Shown piece after piece: positions 16,922 to 25,169 of a DNA stretch of 64,000 nt. The stretch spans positions 1-64,000 of the forward strand of contig JAFGBI010000190.1 in NCBI GenBank assembly GCA_016933275.1, given 5' to 3'. The notes beneath the pieces were generated by a model. The model ran no database searches and was not told the origin of the DNA. It saw only the letters and a list, made by a program, of their open reading frames with translations. How positions within the stretch are numbered: position 1 is the first letter of the stretch; every line of letters starts with the position of its first letter. Position numbers and translations under genes: made by a program. This DNA is from Polyangiaceae bacterium. Lineage in GTDB: Bacteria > Myxococcota_A > Polyangia > Polyangiales > Polyangiaceae.

Positions 16922-17539
16922 TCAGGCAGCTCGTGCGATGGTCGGGCCCACTGCTTCTCCGCCCTGGTCGCCGAGCGCTGCCGCCAGCAGCCGACGCCCG
17001 CGAAACAGCCGGCTCATCACCGTGCCGACGGGTACGCCAAGCTCCTCGGCAGCGTCCTTGTAGGAGCGATCCTCGAGGTCGACCAGGCGGATCGCGCCGC
17101 TGAAAGTGGCAGGGAGGGTCGCGAGTGCCTGCTCGAGCCGCGGAGTCAGGGACACCATCTCAGGCGAGCCATCGACGCGGGTCCAGGCACAGGGGTCGAC
17201 GGCGAGGGCATCGAGCGCGCGCCGCTCACGCCGCTGGCGGCGACACCGCGAGACGAACACGCTGTAGAGGACCTGCTGCAGCCATGCCTTCAGGTTGGTC
17301 CCCGGCGCGAAGGTGGCCTCGAAACGGAACGCGCGTTCGAGAGCGTCCTGTACGAGGTCTTCGGCCACCCGTGGGTCGCGGGCGAGACGCATGGCACGGG
17401 CGCGGAGCAGTGGAAGAGCGGTGACGATCTCTTGCCGCAGGGTGGGTAGCTTGGCCGTGCGGGCTCCGGGCTCGAGCAATCGGGGAAAGGAAACGGCACC
17501 GGCGCGAGGTGCAATGGTCGAAGACACGGCAACGAACAT
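16922..17539 (-). CDS. ECF-family RNA polymerase sigma factor
   Basis: The 205-residue protein shows sigma region 2 (about 45-110), with RVAEDLVQDALERAF and the KAWLQQVLYSVFVSRCRRQ segment, and region 4 (about 135-190), with the helix-turn-helix SYKDAAEELGVPVGTVMSRLFRG. Regions 1 and 3 are absent, as in ECF sigma factors. A strong GGAGG lies before the ATG. No anti-sigma gene is adjacent, so how its activity is controlled is not visible. A perfect hairpin directly upstream touches the ribosome-binding site. Confidence 0.88.
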   Translation of the reverse strand: MFVAVSSTIAPRAGAVSFPRLLEPGARTAKLPTLRQEIVTALPLLRARAMRLARDPRVAEDLVQDALERAFRFEATFAPGTNLKAWLQQVLYSVFVSRCRRQRRERRALDALAVDPCAWTRVDGSPEMVSLTPRLEQALATLPATFSGAIRLVDLEDRSYKDAAEELGVPVGTVMSRLFRGRRLLAAALGDQGGEAVGPTIARAA

Positions 17540-17555
17540 GGGTGGGAAACCTCCA

Positions 17556-17581
17556 GCACGATGCTACGGCAAGCATCGTGC
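17556..17581 (-). promoter_or_regulatory. Perfect 10-bp hairpin adjacent to the ECF sigma Shine-Dalgarno
   Basis: The inverted repeat GCACGATGCT/AGCATCGTGC has a 6-base loop. In the transcript it would end one or two bases before the GGAGG that serves the sigma-factor start at 17539. This position suits translational control, an mRNA-stability element or an operator. It also lies just after the nnr stop region. Confidence 0.55.
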
Positions 17582-17650
17582 CAAGCTTCCAGGCGGCCGA
17601 TCCCGAGGAATCGTGACCTGGCGCGCGTCACCAGGGACACAAGCCCTGTG

Positions 17651-19210
17651 TCAATCTGGCATGGGACGCGGGGTGGCTGCCACGGCGGCACGGGCGGCCG
17701 GAAGCTCGTCCGCGATCTCATGGGCGAGCAGCCCCCGGTCCGCTCCTGTTCGCTCCACCCAGCGATCGGCCGCCAGACCGTGGAGGTACGCGCCAGCGAT
17801 AGCGGCTTGGCGCAAGGGGAGCTGACAGGCGAACGCGGTGATGATCCCCGTGAGGACGTCCCCTGAGCCACCGGTTGCCAGGGCCGCATTCCCGGTTGGG
17901 TTGACGACCGGGAGCGCGCCAGGCGCTCCGATGATGGTGCGTGGACCCTTGAGGAGCACCATGGCGCTCGTACGCTCGACCGCGCGAATGACGGCAGTGA
18001 AGCGATCCGCTTCTATCTCCCGCGGGGATCCCCCGAGGATCCGGGCAAGCTCCCCGGGATGTGGTGTCAACAGGCGCGGCCCCGGCGCCCCCTCGAGCAG
18101 AGCGAGGTCCCGCCCCAGCAGAGTGATGGCATCGGCGTCGATCACGAGTGGTCCGGGGAAGTGCTTCACCAACTCGATGACTATTCTGGCCGACTGCTCG
18201 CTCCGTCCCAGACCCGGGCCGACGCCCACCGCCTGTGCCTGCGCGGTGAGGTCAGCGAGCGCGGTCGACAGGGACGCTGGGTTGATGGGTGCGGTCATCG
18301 CCTCCAGAACCCGCCGATCGAGCGCCTCTGCCACGTCGGGATCCGCCGCGATCGTGACGAGTCCAGCGCCCGCTCGGAGCGCTCCCTGGGCGCAAAGGAG
18401 CGCCGCTCCCATCGTCCCTCGGGCACCCGCACAGAGCAAGACGCGACCCGCCATACCCTTGTGAGCGCTCGTCGGCCGCCGCCCCAGAAGCTTGGCCACG
18501 TCGGCGACCTCGGTAAGCTCGGCGGTCACCCCAACGTCACGGCTCAATGCAGAGGGAATTCCAATGTCCGCCACCACCAGTTGGCCAACGCGTTCGAGCG
18601 CGGTGCTGGCGTAGAGCCCCGGCTTCGGATGCCCGAAGGTGACCGTGAGCGCGGCACGCACCGCGAACCCGCGAACGGCCCCCGTGTCGGCGTCGATCCC
18701 GGACGGGAGGTCGAGCGCAATGACGGGTACGGGTGCGGCAGCGAGGGCGGATACGAGGGCCGCGCTGCTCGCGGAAAGGTCCCGGTCGAGCCCGGTCCCG
18801 AACAGCGCATCCACCGCCAAATCCGCGCTCGCCAGGGCTGTTTGCAGCGCTTCTGGTGTGGCCTGCTCGACGATCGAGCCTCCGGTCCCCGCGAGGGCGG
18901 CGCAGGCGACGGCAGCATCCCCCCTGAGCTCCGAGCGCTCCGCGGTAAGCACCAAGATCGGCCGTGCGCCGCGAAGGGCGAGATGGCGCGCCACGACGCA
19001 GCCATCGCCACCGTTGTTGCCCCGCCCCGCCGCGATCACCACGCGAAGCCCGGCGAGCCCCGCGGGTCGCCGCTCGACGAGCCAGCGCTCGATAGCGTCC
19101 GCAGCGCCGCGGCCCGCGTTCTCCATCAACACTATCCCCGGCACATGGCAAACCTCGATCGCACGCTGGTCGAGGGCTCGGATCTGGGCCCGTGAGAGGA
19201 CGGGGATCAC
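17651..19210 (-). CDS. nnr: Bifunctional NAD(P)H-hydrate epimerase / ADP-dependent dehydratase
   Basis: It repairs NAD(P)H hydrates: the N-terminal YjeF-like domain epimerises them and the C-terminal ribokinase-like domain dehydrates them. The 519-residue protein shows MENAGRG and GRGNNGGDG in the epimerase half, then TPHPGELARILG and NPTGNAALATGGSGDVLTG in the dehydratase half. The GTG at 19210 overlaps the acpS stop (GTGA) and is preceded by AGGAGG. The frame is open 57 codons further upstream within acpS, but that part is a low-complexity shadow. Confidence 0.93.
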   Translation of the reverse strand: MIPVLSRAQIRALDQRAIEVCHVPGIVLMENAGRGAADAIERWLVERRPAGLAGLRVVIAAGRGNNGGDGCVVARHLALRGARPILVLTAERSELRGDAAVACAALAGTGGSIVEQATPEALQTALASADLAVDALFGTGLDRDLSASSAALVSALAAAPVPVIALDLPSGIDADTGAVRGFAVRAALTVTFGHPKPGLYASTALERVGQLVVADIGIPSALSRDVGVTAELTEVADVAKLLGRRPTSAHKGMAGRVLLCAGARGTMGAALLCAQGALRAGAGLVTIAADPDVAEALDRRVLEAMTAPINPASLSTALADLTAQAQAVGVGPGLGRSEQSARIVIELVKHFPGPLVIDADAITLLGRDLALLEGAPGPRLLTPHPGELARILGGSPREIEADRFTAVIRAVERTSAMVLLKGPRTIIGAPGALPVVNPTGNAALATGGSGDVLTGIITAFACQLPLRQAAIAGAYLHGLAADRWVERTGADRGLLAHEIADELPAARAAVAATPRPMPD

Positions 19211-19590
19211 GACGGTCCTCCTTCCAGTACGACCACGGCCACCGCGACGCCCGCGTCGTGGGTGATCGAGAGGTGGCAGCGAACGACGCCGAGCCGTGCT
19301 CCGTGCGCCGCCGCCGCCCCCGCGAGGTGGAGCGTGGGTGCCCCGAGTTCGCTTCGCCGCACCTCGAGATCGTGCCACCACACGTCCCGCGGCGCGCCAA
19401 GCGCCTTCGACGCGGCCTCCTTCGCGGCGAACCGCCCCGCCAACGCCGCGCCGCGATCTGCCGTGCGGCGCACGAGGTCGGCCCGCTCATCAGGGGTGAG
19501 GATCCGGGCCCAGAAGCGCTCGCCATACCGCTCGAGCGCACGGTCCATGCGAGCGATCGACGCCACGTCGATGCCGATCCCGAGGATCAT
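19207..19590 (-). CDS. acpS: Holo-[acyl-carrier-protein] synthase
   Basis: It transfers 4'-phosphopantetheine from CoA to acyl carrier protein. The 127-residue protein starts ILGIGIDV, with the metal-binding Asp, and contains GRFAAKEAASKALG, the second signature, then a late HLSITHD. Size is typical. Its stop overlaps the GTG of nnr. acpS-nnr adjacency is common in bacteria. pdxJ, its frequent partner, lies on the same strand but is separated by a GST gene and repeats. Confidence 0.94.
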   Translation of the reverse strand: MILGIGIDVASIARMDRALERYGERFWARILTPDERADLVRRTADRGAALAGRFAAKEAASKALGAPRDVWWHDLEVRRSELGAPTLHLAGAAAAHGARLGVVRCHLSITHDAGVAVAVVVLEGGPS

Positions 19591-19880
19591 TCCGATACCA
19601 TTCCATTGGTCGCGGGAGCTGTCACCAGGGGAAAGCGGACCTCGAGGTTCGGCCAGGACCCAGGGTCCCGGTTGGGACCACCGCCAAGGCCCCGACGGTA
19701 CGGGTGGGATCGCCGCGCCCGCGTTGGGAGGGGATGGAAGTCAGGCCGACACGACCATCGCGAAGGTCGCGGGAGCGGGAAGTGCCGCGGAAACGCAGGG
19801 GAACGGCCACGAGGGGGGGCGTGCGGCAGGACGGAGGGCTTGCGCGGAGCCGCGCCGTGGCATCATCGTATTGGGCGGCG

Positions 19881-20492
19881 ATGCACCTCTACTTCTCCCC
19901 AACCAGCCCCTACGCCCGCAAGGTGCGCGCCGTTCTGCTCGAGAAGGGCGTCGCGTTCGACGGGATCGACGTGGCCGCCACGGTGCACAGTCCGAGTGCG
20001 CACAATCCCCTCGGCAAGGTGCCGACGTTGGTGCTCCCCGATGGAACCGTGCTCTTCGACTCGACGGTGATCACGGAGACGATCGACGCGCTCCACCCGG
20101 AGCCACGACTCATCCCCGAGGCCGGGCTCGAGCGGGCGCGCGTGCGGCGCTGGGAGGCACTCGCGGATGGCCTCTGCGACGTCCTCGTGCCCGTGGTGCT
20201 CGACGGCCGCCGCCCCGTGGAGCATCGGGATCCGGAATACACCGCCAAGCAGGAGGCCAAGGTCCGAGCGGTGCTCGCGTACACCGACTACTTCGTCACG
20301 GGACGCCGATTTCTCGAGGGCGGAAGCTTCACCCTCGCCGACATCGCCCTGGTGTGTTCGCTCGGCTACGTCGAGCTGAGACGCCCCGATCTGCTCACGG
20401 GCCACCAGGCGACGCAGGGGTTCTGCGCGCGGTTGCTCGAACGACCGAGCCTCACCGCCAGGATTCCACCGAACCTTCCCCTCCGCGCGTGA
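19881..20492 (+). CDS. Glutathione S-transferase family protein
   Basis: From the ATG at 19881 the product is 203 residues. The N-terminal thioredoxin-like domain begins LYFSPTSPYARKVR; its first Ser/Thr cluster holds the likely catalytic residue. NPLGKVPTLVLPDG and the DSTVITETID glutathione-contact motif follow. The helical C-terminal domain contains FTLADIALVCSLGY, the usual N-capping box. Upstream in-frame sequence is Arg-rich and not protein-like. The substrate cannot be predicted. The gene is divergent from acpS and convergent with pdxJ. Confidence 0.88.
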   Translation: MHLYFSPTSPYARKVRAVLLEKGVAFDGIDVAATVHSPSAHNPLGKVPTLVLPDGTVLFDSTVITETIDALHPEPRLIPEAGLERARVRRWEALADGLCDVLVPVVLDGRRPVEHRDPEYTAKQEAKVRAVLAYTDYFVTGRRFLEGGSFTLADIALVCSLGYVELRRPDLLTGHQATQGFCARLLERPSLTARIPPNLPLRA

Positions 20493-20556
20493 CCTGCTTG
20501 GGATACGGAGGCGAGTTCGGGGCGCGCCCAGGCTTGGGGTGCCGCGGCGCCCTGAG

Positions 20557-20751
20557 AGGGCCTGGTGAGCGGCCGGGTGCCCGTTCACTCAGTCCTGACC
20601 TGAAACGACCAGCCGAGATCCGCTCCGCTGGCGGGGCCCCGCGCTCCGGGATCCAACACGAGCCTGGACGCGTTGGGGAGAGCGTGGGGGTTATTCCTGC
20701 ACTCCCGTGCTCACGTACCCAAGTACGCCCCGCTCCGGTGCTCATCGCGCC
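20557..20751 (+). repeat. Dispersed repeat family 2, copy 2
   Basis: It shares two blocks with 10024-10170: 20557-20632, containing GCCGAGATCCGCTCCGCTGG, and 20704-20751, containing CACGTACCCAAGTACGCC and ending GCTCATCGCGCC. The middle holds about 70 bases absent from the other copy. Its right end directly abuts a CTAG-ended palindromic element starting at 20753. Confidence 0.65.
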
Positions 20752-20752
20752 G

Positions 20753-20910
20753 AGAGCAGCAATCAGGTTGATTGCTGCGTCAAATCAATGACCTAGAGCA
20801 CCGAACCGGCAGCAGACCTCTCCAGCGGCAGCGCTGGAAACGCGTCCTCGCCTCGCACAGACGCGTTTCCTGTGCTGCCGCTGCTATCGGCAACCTGATC
20901 GGTGCTCTAG
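20753..20910 (+). repeat. CTAG-ended palindromic element, copy A
   Basis: This 158-bp element lies between convergent GST and pdxJ genes. A perfect small hairpin AGCAATCA-GGT-TGATTGCT is at 20758-20776. A 12-bp outer stem CTAGAGCACCGA/TCGGTGCTCTAG (20793-20804 with 20899-20910) encloses a 20-base inner stem (20827-20846 with 20860-20879) that has one mismatch and one G-T pair. It is about 90 percent identical to copies B and C. Confidence 0.9.
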
Positions 20911-20991
20911 CCAGCGAAGCGGCTTTCGGCCGTGGCGGATGGGGCGTAGACGCGTGAGCGGCCGGAGTTCGGCGCCGCCCACGACCCGGGG

Positions 20992-21726
20992 TCATAGTGG
21001 CCGCCTTCCGATGCCTCGGTCGATCGCCTCCCGGAATCCATCGATGGCTCGCTTGAGGCCGAAGAACACCGCATCGGAGATCAGGGCGTGGCCGATGTTG
21101 AGCTCCACGATCTCCGGCAGAGCAGCCACCTCGATCACGTTGTGCCGATTCAGGCCGTGCCCAGCCGCCACCTCGAGACCGAGACCCTGCGCGCACCTCG
21201 CGGCGGTGGCCAGGCGTGCAAGCTCATGCTCGCGGCGGAGCGGCGCAGCGTGACAGTACTCACCCGTGTGGAGCTCGACTTGCTCCACGCCGAGCGCATG
21301 GCTGGCCTCCACCATGGCGAGATCGACCGCGATGAACAGAGAGAGCTTGATCCCCTGCGTGGTGCACATCTCCGCGACCCGCTCGATCGCCGGGCGAGTC
21401 CCAACGACGTCGAGTCCCCCCTCGGTGGTCCGTTCCTCGCGCCGCTCTGGCACCAGCGTGATGACATCGGGACGGAGCCGCGCTGCGATGGTGGTCATCT
21501 CCTCGGTCGCAGCCATCTCGAGGTTAAGCAGGGTGCTCACGCTAGCGCGAATCCGTTCGACGTCCGCATCGCGCATGTGCCGCCGGTCCTCACGAAGGTG
21601 GCAGGTAATCCCGTCAGCCCCCGCTTGCTCGCAGAGCTGGGCGGCGAACACTGGATCGGGGTAGGCCGTACCGCGCGCGTTCCGCACGGTGGCGACGTGG
21701 TCGATGTTGACGTGAAGGCGAATCAC
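20992..21726 (-). CDS. pdxJ: Pyridoxine 5'-phosphate synthase
   Basis: It condenses 3-amino-2-oxopropyl phosphate with 1-deoxyxylulose 5-phosphate to give pyridoxine 5'-phosphate. The 244-residue protein begins IRLHVNIDHVATVRNARGT, with the conserved NxDHVAT motif. It also has ITCHLREDRRH, VTLVPERREE, ELHTGEYC and AGHGLN, with the catalytic His and Glu residues. The GTG at 21726 is preceded by GGGAG; the 89-codon upstream extension is not protein-like. Its pathway partner pdxA is also in the window, at 46927-47913. Confidence 0.95.
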   Translation of the reverse strand: MIRLHVNIDHVATVRNARGTAYPDPVFAAQLCEQAGADGITCHLREDRRHMRDADVERIRASVSTLLNLEMAATEEMTTIAARLRPDVITLVPERREERTTEGGLDVVGTRPAIERVAEMCTTQGIKLSLFIAVDLAMVEASHALGVEQVELHTGEYCHAAPLRREHELARLATAARCAQGLGLEVAAGHGLNRHNVIEVAALPEIVELNIGHALISDAVFFGLKRAIDGFREAIDRGIGRRPL

Positions 21727-21916
21727 CAGGTTCTCCCGTTGCGGCGCCGAGCGGCGGGCCACCGGTGCGACATAGCTTCGTCCTTGGGCGATTGCACCGT
21801 AGGACCGCACGGCGTGGTCGGAGCACGGGTTTTTTGGCCGCGAACCGCGGGTGGCCAAGGCTCGGTGGGGACGGCGCTTGTCAGCGGCCGGTGCCTCGCG
21901 GCAGAAAGCGGCGGCG

Positions 21917-22741
21917 ATGATCGACCTCGGCCGGATCGCCCCCCACCTCACCTGCCAGGGCGATGGGTTGTACGTGGCGCCGACCGTCGGCACGGTCAGC
22001 TACCCAGCGGGTGCCAACGCCGGCTGCCGTGCGGTGGAGGACGAGTCCTACTGGTTCTCGCACCGGAACCAGGTGATTCGGGGCGCGATGAAACGCTTCC
22101 CACCGCCAGGTTGGGTGCTCGACGTGGGAGGGGGCAACGGCGTCGTCGCGCAGGCGCTGACCCGAGTCGGCTACGAAGTCGCACTGCTCGAGCCGGGTCC
22201 CCATGGGGTCGCCGCAGCGCGGGCTCGTGGGATTCGCCCTGTGATCCAGGCTACTCTCGACGACGCCGCGCTCCGCCCCGGATCGGTCCCCGCGATCGGA
22301 CTCTTCGACGTCCTGGAGCACGTCGAGAACGATGGCGCGTTCCTGGTCCGCCTCCGGGAGGCACTCGCCCCGCGAGGCCGGCTCTTCGTGACCGTACCCG
22401 CCTTTGCATGGCTGTGGTCGAGCGCCGATGCCCACGCTGGCCATTTTCGGCGCTACTCGCCGCGGTCGCTCGAGCGTACACTCGCCACGTCAGGGTTGTC
22501 GGTGGAGCACACCTCTTGCTTCTTCGCATTCCTGACCCTGCCAGTGCTTGCTGGACGTACCCTGCGTGATCGACTCCAACCACCACGCGTCCCGAACGGT
22601 GACGACGACGCGGAGCACCTTCCATCGCGCTGGCTTCGCCCGCCGATCGCGGCGATGGCAGCCGCCGAGCGGACCTGGCTCGCCCGCGGCCATCGGTGCC
22701 TCGTTGGCTCGAGCGTGATCGCCGTCGCCCGCCGGACCTGA
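21917..22741 (+). CDS. Class I SAM-dependent methyltransferase
   Basis: The 274-residue protein has a Rossmann methyltransferase core: motif I VLDVGGGNGVVAQ (about 77-89), an acidic residue after the next strand (LLEPG), IGLFDVLEHVEND (motif IV) and a later LFVTVPAF. The pattern around DVLEHV is typical of small-molecule or glycan methyltransferases. It precedes wecB by about 60 bases on the same strand, so a role in modifying a nucleotide sugar or surface polysaccharide is plausible but not shown. Confidence 0.82.
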   Translation: MIDLGRIAPHLTCQGDGLYVAPTVGTVSYPAGANAGCRAVEDESYWFSHRNQVIRGAMKRFPPPGWVLDVGGGNGVVAQALTRVGYEVALLEPGPHGVAAARARGIRPVIQATLDDAALRPGSVPAIGLFDVLEHVENDGAFLVRLREALAPRGRLFVTVPAFAWLWSSADAHAGHFRRYSPRSLERTLATSGLSVEHTSCFFAFLTLPVLAGRTLRDRLQPPRVPNGDDDAEHLPSRWLRPPIAAMAAAERTWLARGHRCLVGSSVIAVARRT

Positions 22742-22808
22742 CGGGCGAGGCGTCGGAACCGGACCTCCGCTTGCCACGCTTCGGGTTCCCTACTAGCGTC
22801 GCGTGCTC

Positions 22809-23939
22809 ATGCGATCTCGGGTCCTCCACGTGGTCGGTGCCCGGCCCAATTTCATGAAGATGGCGCCGGTGATCGATGCACTGGCCAAGAACCCCGGTGA
22901 CTACGCACACCTCCTCGTGCACACCGGACAGCACTACGACGCGCACCTCAACGACGCGATCTTCCGCGACCTCGGTCTCCGCAGCCCCGATGTCCACCTC
23001 GGAGCCGGGTCCGGTTCCCACGCGGAACAGACAGGCCGAATCATGGTGGCGTTCGAGCGCCTGGTCGCCGAACACTCGCCCCGCCTGGTCGTCGTGGCAG
23101 GGGACGTGAACTCCACCTTGGCTTGCTCGGTCGTCGCCGCCAAGGCCATGGTCCCAGTGGCGCACCTCGAGGCGGGCCTCCGTTCCCACGACTGGGCGAT
23201 GCCCGAGGAGATCAACCGAGTCGTTACCGATCGCCTGGCGCGGCTACTGCTCACGCCGTCCCCCGATGCGGACGCGAACCTGCTGGCCGAGGGCACGGCA
23301 CCCGACCGGATCGCCCGCGTCGGCAACTGCATGATCGATTCATTGCGCCGGCACCTCCCCGCGGCGCGCGCGGGCAGCGCCCTCCATCGTTTCGGTGTCG
23401 AGCGCGGCCGCTACGTGCTGGCAACGTTCCACCGGCCCTCGAACGTCGACGACGGACCGAAGCTGAACCGCTTGGTGGCAGCGCTCACGGCGACGGCCGG
23501 GCACCTCCCGGTGATCTTCCCGGTCCATCCGCGGACCCGCGCTCGGCTCGATGCCTTGTCGATCTCGTTCGAGGACCTCGCGCGAGCACGGCTCTTGCTC
23601 TCGGAGCCGCTCGGCTACCTCGACTTCCTCCAGTTGCAGGACGGCGCCAACGTAGTCGTCACTGACTCCGGCGGGATCCAGGAGGAGACGACGGTGCTGG
23701 GCGTGCCGTGCCTCACCGGGCGTGACAACACCGAGCGACCCATCACGGTCACCGAGGGCACCAACCGGCTCATCGGCGGTGACCCAGAGGCGATCGAGCC
23801 TGCCGTAGCCGCCATCGTCGCCGGGGAGCGCAAGCAAGGGCAGGTCCCCGAGCTCTGGGATGGCCGTGCGGGCGAGCGCGCGGCGCAGGCCATCCTTGCC
23901 TTCCTCGAGACCGATCGCGGGCGCGGGACAGCCGGCTGA
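22809..23939 (+). CDS. wecB: UDP-N-acetylglucosamine 2-epimerase (non-hydrolysing)
   Basis: It interconverts UDP-GlcNAc and UDP-ManNAc for surface polysaccharides. The 376-residue protein starts with VVGARPNFMKMAPVIDAL, then has LLVHTGQHYD, HLEAGLRS, the Glu-rich TPEEINR-like block (MPEEINRVVTDR) and near the end TDSGGIQEE, all hallmarks of the family. The ATG at 22809 is chosen; a GTG two codons earlier is possible. It lies in a three-gene run with a methyltransferase and a DUF354 protein. Confidence 0.93.
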   Translation: MRSRVLHVVGARPNFMKMAPVIDALAKNPGDYAHLLVHTGQHYDAHLNDAIFRDLGLRSPDVHLGAGSGSHAEQTGRIMVAFERLVAEHSPRLVVVAGDVNSTLACSVVAAKAMVPVAHLEAGLRSHDWAMPEEINRVVTDRLARLLLTPSPDADANLLAEGTAPDRIARVGNCMIDSLRRHLPAARAGSALHRFGVERGRYVLATFHRPSNVDDGPKLNRLVAALTATAGHLPVIFPVHPRTRARLDALSISFEDLARARLLLSEPLGYLDFLQLQDGANVVVTDSGGIQEETTVLGVPCLTGRDNTERPITVTEGTNRLIGGDPEAIEPAVAAIVAGERKQGQVPELWDGRAGERAAQAILAFLETDRGRGTAG

Positions 23940-23986
23940 ATGCCCTGACCGCAAGGCTCGGTCACTTGCGACGAGAGGGTCCTCCG

Positions 23987-25063
23987 ATGCGCGTCTTGTT
24001 CGACATCTCCCACCCCGCGCACGTGCACTTCTTCAAGCACATGATCCGCGGCCTGGAGGCTCGGGGTCACGGAACCCGTATCGTCGCGCGGCACAAGGAC
24101 GTGACCACGGCGCTCCTCGACCGGTTGGGCTTGCCGTACGATACCGTCGGTCGTTCGGGGAGGAAGAGCCTCTTCGGCCAGGCGGGTGAGCTCGCCGCTC
24201 GTGACATCAAGCTTGTGCGCGTTGCCCGCGCGTTCGCGCCAGACGTGATCATCACCCGGAACCCGTCGGGGGCGCAGGCGGGTAGGCTCCTCGGGATCCC
24301 CGCCGTGTTCGACACCGACGACGGTCGCGCGGCGGGCGTGCACTTCTGGGCAGCCGCTCCCTTCGCCCACGTGATAACGACCCCGGATTGCACGGACGAG
24401 GACTACGGCCTCAGGCACGTGAGGTATCCAGGGTATAAGCAGTCCGCGTACCTGCATCCGAGCCATTTTTCCCCTGACCCGACCGTGCTCGAGGCGCTCG
24501 GCCTCGGTCCCAACGAGCGCTTCTTCATCGTCCGGTTCGTGGCCATGGTCGCGAGCCATGACGTCGGTGAAGGAGGGCTCCCCGCCGCCATCAAGCAGGG
24601 GATCATCGACCGCCTGCGGGCGCACGGTCGCGTGTTCGTGAGCTCCGAAGGAGCTCTGCCGGACCCACTCCGACCCCTCGCGTTTCCGCTCCCTCCCGAC
24701 CGGATGCACGACGCAATCGCGTTCGCAGACCTCCTGGTGGGCGACAGCCAGACCATGGCGGCAGAGGCTGCCGTCCTCGGCACGCCGAGCCTTCGCGTGT
24801 CTTCCTGGACCGGCCGTCTCGCATACCTCGTGGAGCTCGAGCAACGCTATGGGCTCACCTTCGCGTACCATCCCAAGGACGCCGAGCACTTGCTCGGCCA
24901 CCTCGACCGCTGGCTTGCCGAGCCCCGGCTTCGTGCCTCGCTCGAGCCACGACACCGGCAGCTCCTCGCCGAGAAGGTCGACGTCGCGCAGTGGTTCGTC
25001 GACTTCCTCGAGGCTGGCGCCCCCCTCCCCCGCTTCCGTAACCGCGGAGCGCGTCCCGGCTAA
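23987..25063 (+). CDS. DUF354-family GT-B-like protein
   Basis: The 358-residue protein starts at an ATG with GAGAGG upstream and begins MRVLFDISHPAHVHFFK, the typical DUF354 opening. A later GDSQTMAAEAAVLGTPSLR resembles the donor-binding segment of GT-B enzymes such as WecB. The fold suggests a nucleotide-sugar enzyme or glycosyltransferase, but the reaction is unknown. Following wecB by 47 bases, it likely acts in the same glycan pathway. Confidence 0.85.
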   Translation: MRVLFDISHPAHVHFFKHMIRGLEARGHGTRIVARHKDVTTALLDRLGLPYDTVGRSGRKSLFGQAGELAARDIKLVRVARAFAPDVIITRNPSGAQAGRLLGIPAVFDTDDGRAAGVHFWAAAPFAHVITTPDCTDEDYGLRHVRYPGYKQSAYLHPSHFSPDPTVLEALGLGPNERFFIVRFVAMVASHDVGEGGLPAAIKQGIIDRLRAHGRVFVSSEGALPDPLRPLAFPLPPDRMHDAIAFADLLVGDSQTMAAEAAVLGTPSLRVSSWTGRLAYLVELEQRYGLTFAYHPKDAEHLLGHLDRWLAEPRLRASLEPRHRQLLAEKVDVAQWFVDFLEAGAPLPRFRNRGARPG

Positions 25064-25169
25064 TTCGAGCACGACGGGCGCGGAGAAGGCCGAAAGATGC
25101 GAGGAGTGCGGCATGGTGGACTAGGAGGCGCGAAATCCAGGTCGAGGCCACTCCCCTGGTCTTTGCCGG

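Noticed and set aside
20753-20910. Palindromic elements as a CRISPR array or attenuators
   Set aside because: Copies are dispersed without unique spacers of fixed length, and no T-run follows the stems; they lie also between convergent genes.
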